A DNA stretch of 64,000 nt from Oopsacas minuta (lineage: Eukaryota > Porifera > Hexactinellida > Lyssacinosida > Leucopsacidae), in assembly GCA_024704765.1 (NCBI GenBank), contig JAKMXF010000301.1, forward strand, positions 155,807 through 219,806, read 5' to 3'. This document shows positions 1 through 11,102 of this stretch, in pieces. Below the pieces are notes generated by a model, which ran no database searches, was not told where the DNA came from, and worked only from the letters and a program-made list of their open reading frames with translations. Numbering within the stretch: position 1 is the stretch's first letter; every line of letters starts with the position of its first letter. A program made the position numbers and the translations under genes.

Positions 1-71
1 TTTAGGAGTTTCAGGATTTTCACCACAAGCTAAAAGTTAACAACCGTAAGACAATTGTTTGCCACCCACAA
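1..71 (+). repeat. Displaced exact duplicate of 2826-2896 (misjoin)
   Basis: The first 71 bases are identical to 2826-2896, part of the integrase catalytic-core exon of Ginger-like element A. The match stops exactly where a 19-bp Tn5 mosaic end begins. An exact copy ending at an adapter is best explained as a chimeric library junction kept in the assembly, not a biological duplication. Confidence 0.9.
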
Positions 72-89
72 GATGTGTATAAGAGACAG
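71..89 (+). other. Tn5/Nextera transposase mosaic end (adapter contamination)
   Basis: AGATGTGTATAAGAGACAG is the complete 19-bp mosaic end used in Nextera tagmentation and mate-pair libraries. Its exact presence at the junction of a displaced duplicate points to untrimmed adapter. Bases 1-89 should not be read as genomic order. Confidence 0.95.
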
Positions 90-700
90 ATATTATAACA
101 AAATATGTTCTAAGGAGTAAGCAGTTGTTGGATACACATAAATGTTAAAATCACTTTGATATATTAAGAAATACAAAAGTTATGATGTAAAGTAGTCCGA
201 TGGTAATGACAATCCATGGTCCAAAATTTCGATAGAGTGCCATTGCCTTAGTATATAGAATGCTATGGGTAATCGCATCGATGTTGTATTGTTATGGTTG
301 TAAATAATATTCAAATTCATAGTTTTAGAACAAACCATTTTACAATGATTGAGAATAAATATAGAATCGTAAAATTGGGATAGAAATCCCAATAAAGCGA
401 ATATAATTCATATCCGGTAAATCGGGATAAGAAATCCTAAATAACCGATTATGAACTTTAAAATATTCGGGTTATCGGGATAAAAAATCCCGATTAACCC
501 ATTCAATGTCCCAATTATCCTACAATTTTTCTATGTAAAAAATCTGTTCCCAACCATTGTCCCGCTTAAGCGGATATCCCGATTATCCGTGTCCCTATTA
601 AGCGGCTTCTACTGTAATTATATGATAGATCATTAAGATACAGGCTGTTCTCGACGTTCGCTGTTTCGATTAATCACTGATTTCAGTATTCGGTATTCGT
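90..700. other. AT-rich stretch without a recognisable gene
   Basis: Short ORFs here look random. The stretch contains repeated CGGGATA-type motifs and a hairpin at 468-500, and leads into the left inverted repeat of Ginger-like element A. No coding similarity is visible. Confidence 0.6.
468..500. repeat. Hairpin with CGGGAT arms
   Basis: Two arms (GGGTTATCGGGAT and ATCCCGATTAACCC) flank five A residues and form an imperfect hairpin. Variants of the CGGGATA word recur between about 420 and 590. It is probably the decayed end of a small palindromic element. Confidence 0.6.
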
Positions 701-780
701 TAGGCCAGTTGCGTGAGATTTTAACACACATTAATATTATTGGGCCAGGGATAGTCTTTCACCGCGAGATTTTAACTAAT
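701..780 (+). repeat. Left inverted repeat of Ginger-like element A
   Basis: The reverse complement of 7025-7100 aligns here with a few indels. Shared words include AGGCC, GTTGCGTGAGATTT, ATATTATT, CCAGGGATAGTCTTT and ATTTTAACT. The outermost base is uncertain. Confidence 0.75.
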
Positions 781-1009
781 TTATATTAATTCTTCATTGA
801 TATTGTGCTAGTATGAAATTTTAACTCTTACTTATCGGCTACATTTTCTTACTCCTATTGTAAATAATATGGTAATCTACGTACATACATTTTCCATTGG
901 TTTACGTAGGTTTATACGATTGATGGTCTTACTACTTTTTCTTCCAAAGAAATTGTTAGAAAACCCTGTTTCGGGCATTTCATATAGAATCCGTTCTCCA
1001 AGCTAAAAG

Positions 1010-3720
1010 ATGTTAGCAGAAGAATACGAAGATACTAGAATCTTTTTTACACAAGATCTGTATCCAACAGCTGTCTTCCAATCTAAGATTACATGTCATG
1101 CCAAAAAGAACTTTCGTGTGAAGGCTTCACAATATGTAATCGGAGAGAAAACAAACTTTTCAAGGTAGATTTAAAAGAAGATTCTAGAACACAATGACCT
1201 TGTTCAGTTTTTTATTGTATGTTAACTTTCTAAAGATCAACTTATTTCATTATTCAAACCAGACACATAATTACTGAATGATAAGGGTTGCATTTTCGGC
1301 ACATGGATAAAATTGCGAGGGGAGCCAGTTTTGCAGCCCTGCTCTAAATATCATGGTGCTTATAGTGAGATAACTAATAATTATATATTATTCTACAAAA
1401 TCTTTTAACATGTGTGATTAGGTGATCAATAGTGGAAGTAATTGCGCTCATTAGAGGTTGTCTGCTCAGACCAAGTATCTCATATTATCAGACGCTACCA
1501 TGACAGTGCTGCACGTCCTAGAATCAACACTACATTCAAGTGTATCAAACACGAATATTTCTGGCCAAGGGATCAGCAAAGATGTTAGAAATTATGTAAG
1601 TTTTATTAATATTTACAATTGAAATGCTCATCCAACTCCAAGTAATCCAACTGAATTGATACCAATGTGTTATCTTCCTAGAGTTATTAACTGTCATAAA
1701 TTACTCGCTCTAACCCCGTTACAATATTGTATCAAAATAGTATCTGTTAGATATGCCAGCGTAGTTTTTCCTTTAATGAATTAGGAATCAAACTGTATAG
1801 AACCTGTTTGCTCGAGTTTTTGTGGCGAAAGTGCTGGATATAGTTGCATCTGTTATCACACACCTAACCTCAAGGGAAAAATCTGTTTGAGTTAGCGTCA
1901 ACTGCACATCGAAATAGTATATTATATTTCCAAGTCTTATTCTTTCATGAGCAACGGACCTACCGCACTAGTTGTGTCGCTCATGTCATAGGTGTGATCT
2001 GCACATTACTCATATTTTGCAAATACGTATGACATCTCAGACACTGTTTCTGGGTAATTCTTAGTCGAAACAAATCAATTAATTGTTGTTTTGAAATAAA
2101 TTAGAATCACCATGACTTCTGGACCCACCAAGCAGAATTAAAATGATTATATTATTCTTGAAGGGTTTTAAACTTAGATCTTGTAATGATTATTTTTGCT
2201 TTAGTCATTACGCAAGGTTTCAAATCTGTGGTATGCACACTTGTACATCACATCATTCATGTGTTTGTAGATTACGTAATACCTCTTTCTCCTTAGGTCC
2301 AATCTTGTCGTAATTGTCAATTGACTGCTTCACTACAGCCTCAGCCTCAAAGGAAACTGCAACCAATTCCTCCACCTGACCAACCCTGGAAGCACATCGG
2401 TATTGATCTGGTCTGTGATTTGTAGGAGAATACTGAAGGGTATAAACATAATTTGTCGCAAGTTGTTATTTGCCCAAATTCTGTGCAGTTCGCCCATTGA
2501 AAACCAAGACCAGTAGAGAGGTCTTGACTCAGCTGGAGAGCATATATTTTACTCTAGGAGTGCCTCAGATAATTCAACTATGATCAAGGACATGAGTTTG
2601 TCAGCAAGGTGTGTTACTTTTTTAATTTAAAGTAGCCTATATGTATGTAATTAACTAAATTGGGCGAGACTGGTCACGGTAGGTTGCTTGGAGAGGTCAA
2701 TTTAATTATAAATTAATATACAGTTGAACCTGCAGATAATCCTACATGTAAATAGTTTCGGATTTATATAGATATTCAACTATAGCTATTATAGTATTAG
2801 AATACCTGAATTTTTCAAATCTAAATTTAGGAGTTTCAGGATTTTCACCACAAGCTAAAAGTTAACAACCGTAAGACAATTGTTTGCCACCCACAAAGTA
2901 ACGAGCTTGTCGAAGCGCGCAATAAAATCATCAAAACATAAGTAGTATATAGATTACTAAATTCAACAAGTCATAATTGTTTTATTGCCTTGCCTACTTT
3001 AATAACTCCACAAAGTGCTAGTAGAAATAGGTACAGAGTGGCAGAGTAAATTATAAGCTGCTGTTCTAGCTGCTAACACTTGATGGAAGAAATCAACAGA
3101 CTACCCACCATTCTATCTGATGTACGGAAGAGAAGTTAATTACAGTCTTCTACTCGACCATTCTAACATGTTTCATTTTGAGGAGGAGGAAGAACTGAAC
3201 AATCTACAACTGCAAACTTCTAGCGATGAAGATGATGATGATACTTTCTCTCCAGTACTTGAAAATTCTGATGGATGGATAGAATCTTTGATGGAACTTC
3301 ATCCAGCACCAAATTACATGCACAAGAAAATATTCACAAGGGACAACAAACACAAAAATACCTATTCGATGATAGGGTTAACAAGAACAGGTAATCAATC
3401 ATGTAGCTATTAACTTTTGATAATCAATTACGTAATCACATTTCCCAGTACGAGCACAAAGCAAGGAGATCAGATATCGTTCTTAACATGCTAAAAGCAA
3501 AGAAAATTCATGGAACCAAGAAAGGAGGCAAATACATTGGTCCCATGACAGTATCTAAAGTGACAGAGAGTCATGCATTGGTTCTCAAGGAAGGTAGTGA
3601 TTCCAAATTAGGCAAGTATCCATTACACTTGACACGACAATATGTTCCGCGATCAGAAGCCAAATCGCCTAAACGTAAATGTACGGATGTCCCTACAGAT
3701 GTGGTGACTAAGAAATTCAA
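1010..3720 (+). pseudogene. Ginger-like integrase, degenerate, multi-exon (element A)
   Basis: DDE integrase assembled from several blocks with stops and frameshifts. The N-terminal exon at 1010-1165 (starts MLAEEYEDTRIFF) is followed by a decayed H2C2 zinc-binding block near 1490-1600. A Cys pair (SCRNCQ) near 2299 leads to GIDLVCDL with the first catalytic D near 2402. The second D is in DQGHEF near 2585, and the CHPQSNELVEARN block (2885-2925) holds the E. The YLMYGREV block and an acidic linker (EEEEELNN, SDEDDDD) lie at 3049-3410, then a GPY/F-type domain (GGKYIGPMTV) at 3450-3720, closed by a GTATGT donor at 3721. The exon order matches element B, so the two are the same family. The function would be cut-and-paste transposition; this copy looks dead. 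Confidence 0.75.
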
Positions 3721-3782
3721 GGTATGTACATATTCATTTCATTGCCCTAAGCCTTTACTTTACCACGTTTCATTTGCTTATA

Positions 3783-5090
3783 CAGGATGACAATTAAGTT
3801 CTGATACACGAATATACTCTGGTTTTTCCTAAACTAGTTATTCTTTCAATCTAAATTTTCACTGACAGTTAAAGCATATTATAATAAATCTTCCTTTCCA
3901 ATTGTATTCGATATAACCGCCTTTTACCTTTACTACAGCTTTAAGTCGTCCTTGAAACCGTTGGACAGATTTACGGAGTTCTTCTTGCAGAATTTTCTGC
4001 TATTCTGTAATCAAAGACTTCCGCAGAGATTCCAAATTTCTATGCGGAGTAGCGCAGGCTCTGCTCTGTAAAGTCCCCCAGACGAAATAGTCAAGTGGAT
4101 TCAAATCCAGACTTGAAGGAGGCCATTCTTCCTTGGACAAAAGTCAATATTTTCCCCTAAGAGTCAGGATTGAGTTGCTTTCAAGGCATACGCTGGCGCA
4201 GAGTCCTGCTGGAATATCCAGGGTGTGTTTTTGAACAAGGATGAACCAGCAGATTTGATTACAGGCTCAAGAATCAAATCTCTATATGTTTGCGAGTTAA
4301 TTTTGACCCCTTGTGGGACAAAAATCAACTTTGTCCGAGAATCTGCGGACACCCCAGCCCAGATCATCACAGAAAGCGGTCTTTGCACTCGATCAATGAA
4401 TTTAATGCTCTCAGGGATGTCTTTGCATGAGGACGCAATATTTCTGTCATTTTGACGGTTAGTTGCTTCTTCTACCGTAAAAATCTTTTTGTCCGAAAAC
4501 AATACCTGTTCATTATCTTCAATTACGAGGCGCCGCAGAAGCCTTTTGCACCTTTCAAGTCTTTTACCCGAAGAGTGGGAGTGAGATGATGAACTGTATG
4601 CCGTTAGAGTGATTTAAGTCCCAAGCCATCATGTATCACCTTTCGCAATGTTTCGCGATTAACAGAGCACTCCCTTGCCATCTTCCGGATTGACCGCCTG
4701 GGATTTCGGCCGATTTTACAGCGGAGTTTTTCCCTTAGTGCTCTCGTACGAACTGTAGTCGGTCGGCCAGAACGAGGCTTGTCCTCCACACTTTTGGTAT
4801 CGTTATATCGTTTAATAGTACGATGAATGAATAATCTGTTGATCTTTTCACTTGTCAGCTTTTTCAAAATCTCGCTCTGTGTGCTCCCGGTCGTAAATAA
4901 TGAGATAATTTTGACCTCTTTACTTCCACGTTGAAATTTCTGATTTTATGCGTATATAGATTTAGATTACTGTTTGAGCATAACAGGAAGACATATATGT
5001 TAGAATTTAAATGATAGAAATGGTAATATAATACATTTGAAACGTATCAGATCTATCGGAACTATGTATCAGAACTTAATTGTCACCCTG
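3783..5090 (-). mobile_element. maT-type mariner element (1308 bp)
   Basis: TIRs CAGGATGACAATTAAGTTCT (left) and the complement of AGAACTTAATTGTCACCCTG (right) differ by one position, and the element is flanked by TA at 3781-3782 and 5091-5092, the Tc1/mariner target. It lies inside an intron of Ginger-like element A, between the GPY/F and OTU exons, in the opposite orientation. Confidence 0.9.
4080..4935 (-). pseudogene. maT/mariner transposase, broken
   Basis: The minus strand encodes an N-terminal helix-turn-helix pair (around EILKKLTSEK and RKMARECSVNRETLRK, with PRSGRP between) and a DDE region. The first D is in FSDKKIF, the second in FQQDSAPAY and the third acidic residue is D in LDLNPLDYFVW. 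About 37 residues separate the second and third, as in the DD37D (maT) group, if one frameshift near 4115 is allowed. An in-frame TGA interrupts after ATQS (near 4163) and no initiating Met is evident upstream of 4867. It is inactive. The group assignment depends on the reading across the frameshift. Confidence 0.8.
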
Positions 5091-5548
5091 TATAGAAAAG
5101 TGAAAAGGAAGTAACTATGCTTCCCGGCAATTGGAAATTTGGCATCTCAAAGGAATCGCTCCTCAACGAACTAGAAAATTTCAAGATTCGCTCGCTTATA
5201 TTGTTGTCTACATTGTCTATGACCAAATCAAAATTTCTCAATTATCTCTTATTTTCGGAATAACGTACACTTATACACTATTCTTTTAGTTAGCATTTAC
5301 CGATCTCAAGAATCGTGGAATATATCTCCCGAAATTTCACACGACATTGAAAAGTCACGTAATTTAAAGGCTTCTGCATCCTGATGTGATCGTGTAACAG
5401 GTATTAAAAGATTGCAGCCATCTAAACATGAGGCCTACACAAGCCTGAGACTACGTTGATAAAGTGTTATATGCACTGGTAATGCTCTTGAGTCACTTAT
5501 ATGAATAATTAAAGTTATCATATGTTGCTACCAACTATACTAATTTAG
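5091..5548. other. Remainder of the intron of element A
   Basis: No coding signal. Removing the mariner leaves an intron from the GTATGT donor at 3721 to the TTTAG acceptor just before 5549, about 0.5 kb in its original form. Confidence 0.5.
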
Positions 5549-6247
5549 GAAATGGACTTCATAGAAAAGCATTTATTCAACCTAAGAGTAGATGAACTTT
5601 CACACCTCGATATTCACCATCTAGAGTCTGATAACCCCATCATTACCCCCATTACGACTGAGTGGCAGAAAGAGAAGTGCAATCTGTTAGAAATCCAATT
5701 CCAACAACCAACTGACCAACATTCTACTATGGCAGGGCGTAGAACGCGAGATTATGAGCCGTGGAAGTGCTCCAGTATTGAACGTGATGGCAACTGTCTC
5801 TTTAGATGTCTGTCTAAACTCATTTCAGGAAGTCAGGAGTATCATGCCAAGATCCGGGGTGAGATCTGTCGCTATATGGTGAGTTATGGGAAGGATGTTA
5901 TTAATTAGTACTTCAATGAGGGACTACCACTCCCTCTCGCCATATTAACAGTACTTGCATGAGCAGCATGGCAGCTGGGCCACTGATGCTGAATTAATTG
6001 CAGCCTCCGCACTACTCGACGCTGATATCTATGTTGTCAACAAAATTTATCGAACAGAGAGAAGCTTAGATACTGAAATCCGGTGGTCACGTTTGAGAGC
6101 CTCCAACAACTACACTAACAACCCTGCTCTATACATTACAAACTATTCTAACCAGTATGAGCCAGTCTACAGAATGTTTAATAGTAAAAATCCGGCCTTC
6201 TTCTTCAGCGATAAAACTCTTATTGAAACACTGATTCATAAGCATTA
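5549..6247 (+). pseudogene. OTU-family cysteine protease domain (element A)
   Basis: OTU deubiquitinase fold. The catalytic Cys motif RDGNCLFRCL begins near 5781, followed by HAKIRGEICRYM, WATDAELIAAS and ALLDADIYVV, and it ends with ALYITNYSNQYEPVYRM. In active OTU proteases this last motif carries the catalytic His (NHYEPV); here the codon is CAG, so His is replaced by Gln. A stop and frame change near 5908-5955 split the domain. It begins at a splice acceptor and is the C-terminal module of the integrase element. A role in protecting the transposase from ubiquitin-dependent turnover would be inference. Both the missing His and the break suggest it is inactive. Confidence 0.85.
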
Positions 6248-6261
6248 GCCTCTACTTTGTT

Positions 6262-6500
6262 TTCGAAATCGCTCAAAGGCAAGGTACCTCGAACTTTGTG
6301 GGGACCTCTGCTCGAGGTTATTCAGCCAAGGCAATCCCTACCATGGCGAGCCCAGATAATGGAAACGCGACCTGCAATGGCACACCCCTAGTCCTAGTGG
6401 CGAAAACAAGAAGTAATACCACGTAAATACACCAATTCAATTAACTCAAGTGTATTGCAAGAAAGGCAAAGGAACTGACGAGTCCAAGCCGGGGTGAAAC
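6262..6500 (+). repeat. 3' block shared with Ginger-like element B
   Basis: About 230 bp after the OTU stop closely resembles 44565-44790, including GTGGGGACCTCTG, GAGGTTATTCAG and AATGGAAACGCGACCTGCAA. Both copies keep one open phase over 35-40 codons (RTLWGPL, EVIQ, METRPA). It may be an ancestral coding tail or a structured 3' end. It does not belong to the protease, because the proteases of the two elements are unrelated. Confidence 0.8.
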
Positions 6501-6628
6501 ACTTGTTCTCCTGTCTGTCATGTGTTCTTGCTGTTGGAATTCCAAATGATTTATGTGATAACTATAAGAAGGTCCGAAACGTCTAATTGGTAAATGGTTG
6601 ATATGATACCATTCTTAAGGCAACCTCG

Positions 6629-6916
6629 ATGTCCTGGTCTGTGTCTGGTCGCGTGTTTGTGCATGCCAAAACAGTACAATTCAATGTAAGCCTATCCGTC
6701 CAAACTCACCCAAGTTACCGATCAAAGTACACCACACAAGGATACGCTAACTCTCACGGTGGCGCCACAAACATATCTGAACCAAGTATATTCGACCGAA
6801 GTACCCTGACTCAAATACGACAGTCTCGCCAATATATATGTATACCATATACACAGGAAGATAAGGATGACTTATTCACAGATATTGCATCTGATCATAT
6901 TAAATACTACATTTGA
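6629..6916 (+). CDS. Small ORF of unknown significance in the tail of element A
   Basis: A 95-codon ORF near the 3' end of the element, with no recognised domain. Element B has a similarly placed short ORF (45016-45300) at about the same distance after the shared block, but similarity by eye is weak. It may be chance. Confidence 0.15.
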   Translation: MSWSVSGRVFVHAKTVQFNVSLSVQTHPSYRSKYTTQGYANSHGGATNISEPSIFDRSTLTQIRQSRQYICIPYTQEDKDDLFTDIASDHIKYYI

Positions 6917-7024
6917 TTTATAATTATTGTAACTTATTAAATGTACTTAAAAATTTTTAAAATTGACTTCGTTTTGTTTTAGAATATTTCATGATTTTCA
7001 GTCGCTACTGATGCATTAATATAG

Positions 7025-7100
7025 ATGAGTTAAAATTTCACGGTAAAGACTATCCCTGGTCTAATAATACTAATGAGTTAAATCTCACGCAACAGGCCCA
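7025..7100 (-). repeat. Right inverted repeat of Ginger-like element A
   Basis: Inverted partner of 701-780, containing the complements of GTTGCGTGAGATTT and CCAGGGATAGTCTTT. Just outside are words TCAGTATTCGG, also found outside the left repeat at about 682 in the same orientation. Confidence 0.75.
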
Positions 7101-7106
7101 AACACG

Positions 7107-7639
7107 ATATTATCAGTATTCGGTGGGCAAATCGAATAATATCAGTATTCGTTTGGCTGGTATTCATGAATGTTGATAATCGGTTGGATCAGTTTCAACC
7201 TTATAAATAAGTAAGTTTACTCTCTTATGCTCACACAAGTAATATTTTGAAGTCAATGAATATAATTAACCTTATTATTGTGTAATTATACAATAATAAA
7301 ACCTCCAAAATGAAAGCCTCTAACAAGTTAAACTTCCAAAATATGAAAACTTTTTATAAATCCAAAATTTCCCCATTCTGTTAAATATTAATTAACATCC
7401 AAATTGTGAACACCTTTGAAAAGTGAAATGTGAACACCTAATCTGGTCCCAATTGACCAAATTGCATTGGATATCACCTCTAAAAAGTGAACATATTCGG
7501 TGGCTTCATTAGACAAAAGATTAGAGTTAATATTTAATGTAAATTCTGAATTGTAATTCATCATGAATAAGAAGCCCTCTTCCAGTTTAAGACTTCACAC
7601 ACTTATCTAAACATTCAAAGCATAACAAATTGCTAATAT
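7107..7639. other. AT-rich spacer between two transposons
   Basis: Nothing coding is visible. It separates element A from the left terminus of the P-element and includes further TCAGTATTCG words and short direct repeats (for example GTGAACACCT at 7405 and 7430). Confidence 0.5.
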
Positions 7640-7718
7640 CATAGACTCCTTTAGAGAAAGACTGAAATGTGGCGATCTCGGGGTTTTTAAATTGAGTCTG
7701 AGAGGCTCCAATTAAAAA
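7640..7718 (+). repeat. Left TIR of the P-element
   Basis: Starts CATAGACTCC and contains TTTAGAGAAAGACTGAA and CTCGGGGTTTTTAAATTG. It is the imperfect inverted partner of 11103-11180. Confidence 0.8.
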
Positions 7719-8100
7719 ATTGAAAAAGCATTAGAACCTATATTTAACCTGTGGTTGGGGGCCAGACACAAACCAGGAAGCTTAAAATAAGAGTGTTGGC
7801 CACATTTCCCTTTGACCTTAGGCAGATATGAACTTCCTGTTTTCAAACACATTTCCTTATGTTTTCCTTATGTTTTTGGGATATTAGCATGTTTTGTGCA
7901 GTGACTGCATGGTAATGTTTTATTTATCTTGTTGCAAATATGTCTACATGTTTATTAATATTGATTATGCATGATAATGTTTCATATGTTAATACTTTTG
8001 GAACATACTTTACTTGGATTGATTCTCTGATATTTTGATTGAACCTTTCCAGCTTATGATCTAACAGGATCTTTGTTTTGTTTTCAGCTTTTGTGACAAT

Positions 8101-10683
8101 ATGCCACGTCGTTGCAGCTGTTTTGGTTGTAGAGGAAACTATGATTGGACGCCTTACCTTAAGGTCATATCCTTCCCAAAAGATCGTGAGTAGTGGAAGA
8201 GATGAATATTGGCAATGCCGAATGAAAAAGAAAGCTTGAGGTGCTTGAAGAAGATATATATTTGTGAGAGACATTTCAATTGTGAATGGGTGTCAGTAAA
8301 GGATGGAAAGCGACCAAAGAACCGCCATCAATATTACCTGGAGTACCGAAATCAGTTTTGAAGCAGGTCACCTCAGCTCCACGCCCATCATCATCTACAT
8401 CAGAATCAAGAGCTAAGAAGGTGCAGGCAGTTAATGAAGATACAGACAAGATCTAAGATTTCGACAGTTCTCGACCAAAATAAGCTCCTATTTTCCTGAC
8501 TTTAACTTCATAAAAGACCAGAAAAACCTGTACCTATCAAGAACTGACGCTATTGGACAAACTATCAAGCAGTTCTTTCATTTCCTCAAGTCAGTTCACC
8601 ATTTGGATTCCTATTCTTGAATAGAGTTGACAAAAATAGTATTGAGGTGTCCAAGCTACTATTACCTTTGCAGAACAACAGCTTGCTCTCAAATGATCCT
8701 AGATTGGATACATAACTGACTAGGTAAACGCCTATGAGTACACAAGCCAAGAAATTCTTGAGCACCCAACAAGCCAGCTCTGTAAGATAATCGAGGCGCA
8801 CGAGCTTGCTCATTTCGCCTTCTTTCTGTCGCAGCTGTGCCTTACGTATGTTTAAACCTCCTGATGGACGCCGATTTGATACTGATACTATGATTGTTGT
8901 AGTGCAGCTTCACAAGAAATCACCCAGGCATCCAAAATGATTCGCCGATTCAGTTTAATCATTCTACCAACAACAGAAAAGGAAACAGACGCTTGCTAGG
9001 AGCTGCTGGATTCCAACCTCAAAACTTTGTTTGACCAGCTTAAGCTATAGCAGCGTTTGCTAAATTTAGTGTTTGACGAGGTAAAACTGGTCGAGACATT
9101 GCGATTTTCTGGAGGGCATGTTCTAGGATACTCTCAAAATACTGCAGCGGGTGGTGACCATGAAATTCTTGCTTCACATGCTATGGTCGTTGAAGTTACC
9201 TGCCATTTTGGTGGTCCACGCTATATTCTACGTGTTTTGCCCTGCAAAAAAGCTAACTTCGGATCAGCTGAAAGAACTCCTTATCGAAGCAGGTTCAGCT
9301 GTAGTTGGTTCTGGCGGTACTGTGATTTCTTTAATATGAGACAATTGCAACACCAACCGCAGTGTTTATTCAAAACTTCGAGGACCTGGAAGTTGTCAAG
9401 TGCTATCCATTCAAGAAAATCTATGCTCTTAGTGAACGATTACATGCACATCTTCAAAAATATACGCAATTACTGGATTACAGTTGATAGCAAGACACTC
9501 ACATTTTAGTAGATGGCAATGAGTACAAAGCTTACTGGAGTGATATTCAGAAGCTTTATGAGATCGACCGAGCTACTCCTATTCGCTTAACCAAGCTGAC
9601 ACACACCGCTGTTTATCTTAGGCCTCTTCAACGGCAGAGCGTACCACTGGTATGTCAAGTGTTCAATGACAAGACTGTCGCTGCCTTGAAGACGTTCAAG
9701 GGTTCACTGGGCATCGGCGAAGGGACCATCATTCTCACCCAGACAATGAGGAAGTGGTTCAAGATAATTAATGTGAGAGACCGTTTCTCAGCTATCCGTC
9801 TTCGCAACGAATCCAGACAGCCTTGGACAGCAGACTGTACAAGTTTCACTTGGCTGGAAGAGGCCTGCCAAATTATATCTACCAGCGCATGGCAAGGAGG
9901 TGGTGGTCATAAGCTGAAGCTAACTAAGCAAACTACTGGAGCCTTCACTGTGTCCACACTTAATAATGTAGATGCTGCCAAATTGCTTCTGGCGGACAAA
10001 GACTTTGACTACATTCTCCCGGCTATATTCGCAGATGAAGCCTTGGAAAAGTTTTCCGCCAAGCCAGGCAAAAGAAGAGGTGGAAACTTTTACATTGACG
10101 TAGTTGACATTATGGCTGCAGATAAATTGTAAGCTTGCAAACACTCAGTTAGCATGACATTATGCCAGAATCTAGTTCTCGTATGCTTGATTGTGATAAG
10201 AATTGTACAACTTCTGAAAATCCAGCTGAGCGAAGTGAATTCATTGACGAGAGCACTACTCAAGACACTCAAGAACTCTGAGGTCTGAAGATGCCCTTAA
10301 GCATAAAGTTGTTTATTTCGCCGTTACCTTGTTTACACATATAGTGATAGCACTAGTATGGAGGACCATTGGTGATAAAGATGGTAACGAGGTGTCATCT
10401 GAGTTCCTAGATAATTTGAATGGTGGTGGACTGAGTGTGTCGACTATGTCAATCGTCTTTTTTTGTACACAATGCCTATAATTTGCATAACCAGACTAAA
10501 ATGCGTTGCCGCTTTCATTTTGCTGAGCTATTATCCTTTGTAGATGCACCTTTAGCAGGTAATAAGGCTGCATGTACTACTTTAGCTAACATTCTATTGA
10601 AAGCTCATGTCCTCAATGTAAATGACAAAGAAAAGTCTTTCGGATGCCTCAAGAGGCAAGACAAGCTCTCTAACAAACGATAG
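8101..10683 (+). pseudogene. P-element-type THAP transposase, fragmented
   Basis: The 5' part encodes a THAP zinc finger (C2CH): MPRRCSCFGCRGNYDW, then ISFPKDRE, a W-K pair and ICERHF, as in THAP9 and P transposase. It continues with LHKKSPRHPK, then an RNase H-like core: FDEVKLVETLRFSGGHVLGY near 9066, SGGTVISLICDNCNTN near 9310, and NDYMHIFKNIRNYW near 9430 (the 'HIFKNIRN' block typical of P transposases). The TMRKWFKIINVRDRF block (9747) and a C-terminal region follow to 10683. At least six stops or frameshifts interrupt it. The role would be cut-and-paste transposition, and it is now inactive. Confidence 0.8.
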
Positions 10684-10740
10684 GCATAGACAATGGTGTC
10701 ATATACATAGTGTGTGATATACATATAATATAATTACATA

Positions 10741-10859
10741 CAGTAGAACTCGGATAAGACCTACCTCCTCAAGAAGTCTAAAAACATACGTACTATCCGA
10801 GTGCACATACTAAGCTGAAGTACGTCTTATCCAGGGTACGTGCCAACCGAGTTCTACTG
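10741..10859. repeat. Pogo/Tigger-like MITE inside the P-element
   Basis: 119 bp with inverted ends CAGTAGAACTCGG...CCGAGTTCTACTG. TA precedes it, while the right flank is AA rather than TA. CAGTAGAACTCGG-type ends are typical of pogo/Tigger elements. It lies between the P transposase stop and the right P TIR. Confidence 0.75.
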
Positions 10860-11102
10860 AATATGACAATAAATATCAAATTTGTGCTGCTATACACTAC
10901 TGCGTCTCATTACAATCAGTCATCTTTCACCTTAAATAGTTAGACAGAAAAAACGAGCAAAAATTACCAATATTCACCCATTTGACCTTTAAGATGACCC
11001 CAGGTGGTGTTGACAATGGTGCCATTGAACTCGCTGTCCTCAAAATCCCTAGGTGGACCCGAGATCGTGTTTCTAGCCTTTCTAGAAGTCATTATAGCCT
11101 AG

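Larger units (their letters stand above)
701..7106 (+). mobile_element. Ginger-like integrase DNA transposon A, with OTU protease
   Basis: A decayed element on the + strand. The order is integrase N-terminal exon, H2C2 zinc domain, catalytic core, acidic linker, GPY/F domain, OTU cysteine protease and a 3' block shared with element B. Imperfect inverted repeats at about 701-780 and 7025-7100 (roughly 85% alike by eye, both containing GTTGCGTGAGATTT and CCAGGGATAGTCTTT) flank it. No reverse transcriptase is present and the coding region is split by introns, which favours a Ginger-type cut-and-paste integrase element over a gypsy retrotransposon. A maT mariner has inserted in the intron before the OTU exon. 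Exact termini and target duplication were not resolved. Confidence 0.7.

Noticed and set aside
701-6247. Gypsy-type LTR retrotransposon or retrovirus-like element
   Set aside because: Only integrase, GPY/F and a protease of OTU type are present. No gag, aspartic protease, reverse transcriptase, RNase H or LTRs were found, and the coding region has introns and inverted rather than direct terminal repeats.
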